A stretch of 64,000 nucleotides of DNA, from the NCBI GenBank assembly GCA_002239045.1, contig MPNN01000012.1:1-64000 (forward strand). Direction: 5' to 3'. Every line of letters starts with the position of its first letter. Positions within the stretch are counted from its first letter, which is position 1. A program made the translations under genes and the position numbers. The stretch comes from SAR202 cluster bacterium bin127. GTDB lineage: Bacteria; Chloroflexota; Dehalococcoidia; Lucifugimonadales; Lucifugimonadaceae. Positions 63,490-64,000 of this stretch are shown here, in pieces. The notes beneath the pieces are model-generated. The model did no database searches and had not been told where the DNA came from. It was given only the letters and a program-made list of their open reading frames with translations.

Positions 63490-64000
63490 GCGTTCACCCG
63501 TCGACGTTTCTTAACTTAATTTCTAGGTTCGGCATTCTGCGCTCCTTGTCCGACTTGCGACAACATGGTAAATGAACATCTGCACGTATGCTAATCTTCA
63601 ATCGGCCGCAGACGGGGGTGTGGCGCGTCGCCGCATCGTCTCGGAACGTACAAACCGCTGTTTGGAGGGCGTCGCTTCACGCGAGCCTATCTTCGTCGGC
63701 TCATCCGGGAAACCGTCTGCGGTCAAAAAGGCAGTTGCCCTAGTCGCGAGGGAGGCCTCAAATGGCCGCCAAAATGCGGAGGTTCAACCCCGCAGGCGAT
63801 CACGGCTAGAGGTATCAAGGCGGAGGCGATGATTGCGATTGTGTTTCGAATATTCAAGCCGGTAATTGTCCAGGTGGGCCTGCATCTTAGACGTTGCCGC
63901 CCGCGAGATAACGGCGCGTCCGGATCATTTGCCGCTGAACATCCAGCGGAGCACGGCGATCAGCGACCGCCCGATGGAGTATCTACGGGCGCGCCTGCGG
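63490..64000. other. Window end: no confident gene
   Basis: Two plus-strand frames exist. One at 63572-63832 is basic and low in complexity. The other starts at ATG 63829 (MIAIVFRIFKPVIVQVGLHL) and stays open to the window edge; it could be the start of a real gene, but nothing in it is recognisable. Confidence 0.3.

Noticed and set aside
63770-63800. GAGGTTCAACCCCGC as a tRNA T-arm
   Set aside because: The flanking bases do not form an acceptor stem, D-arm or anticodon arm at the right distances.

Overview
The window looks like a chromosomal stretch of a free-living or host-associated bacterium, most plausibly a Chloroflexota member near SAR202/Dehalococcoidia. This is an inference. It rests on lipoproteins with long Thr/Pro linkers, a CIRCE operator before groESL, a sortase, tandem phytanoyl-CoA dioxygenases and two enolase-superfamily dehydratases. 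No rRNA, tRNA or CRISPR array was recognised. TGG is the Trp codon and TGA ends most genes, so the code is standard apart from the selenocysteine sites described below.

Layout: 1-2.4 kb is the 3' end of a repeat-rich surface protein. 2.4-3 kb is a nest of miniature inverted-repeat elements. 3-6.2 kb holds two amidohydrolases and an ornithine-cyclodeaminase-like enzyme, followed by two membrane proteins. 7.7-10.8 kb (minus) is a vWA / PP2C phosphatase / kinase triad of the TerY-P type, followed by a PIN toxin-antitoxin pair. 12-18.7 kb is accessory DNA with repeats, a secreted protein preceded by a G9 tract, and a large lipoprotein. 18.8-22.5 kb carries a promoter, a variant CIRCE operator, groES-groEL, a YihY protein and an acetyltransferase. 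22.5-26.1 kb (minus) is McrBC. 26.2-32.6 kb (minus) has three tandem PhyH dioxygenases, two tandem RDD membrane proteins, pterin carbinolamine dehydratase and a UbiA prenyltransferase.

33-56 kb is mostly core genome: an enolase-superfamily dehydratase, infC (ATA start)-rpmI-rplT, an alpha/beta hydrolase, ctaB-ctaA, a sortase, tsaD, a DUF2851 protein with a bPH-like partner, a second dehydratase with an HpcH aldolase, ftsH, a STAS protein, an MBL hydrolase, a CPBP protease, trpA, aroH, a DAHP synthase, ribF, tyrS and a class V aminotransferase.

The most striking locus is 56.28-58.65 kb. Three consecutive thioredoxin-fold lipoproteins are each interrupted by an in-frame TGA at the first position of their CxxC redox motif (UPYC, UPSC, UGIC). 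Each TGA is followed, after exactly 14 nt, by a 17-nt hairpin with a G/U-containing apical loop. This is a tandem array of selenocysteine-containing, surface-anchored peroxiredoxin/thiol-oxidoreductase-like proteins. An ordinary gene caller would break it into six fragments. The window ends with a DUF1015 protein, a GmrSD-like DUF262/DUF1524 protein, a GIY-YIG protein and gene debris.
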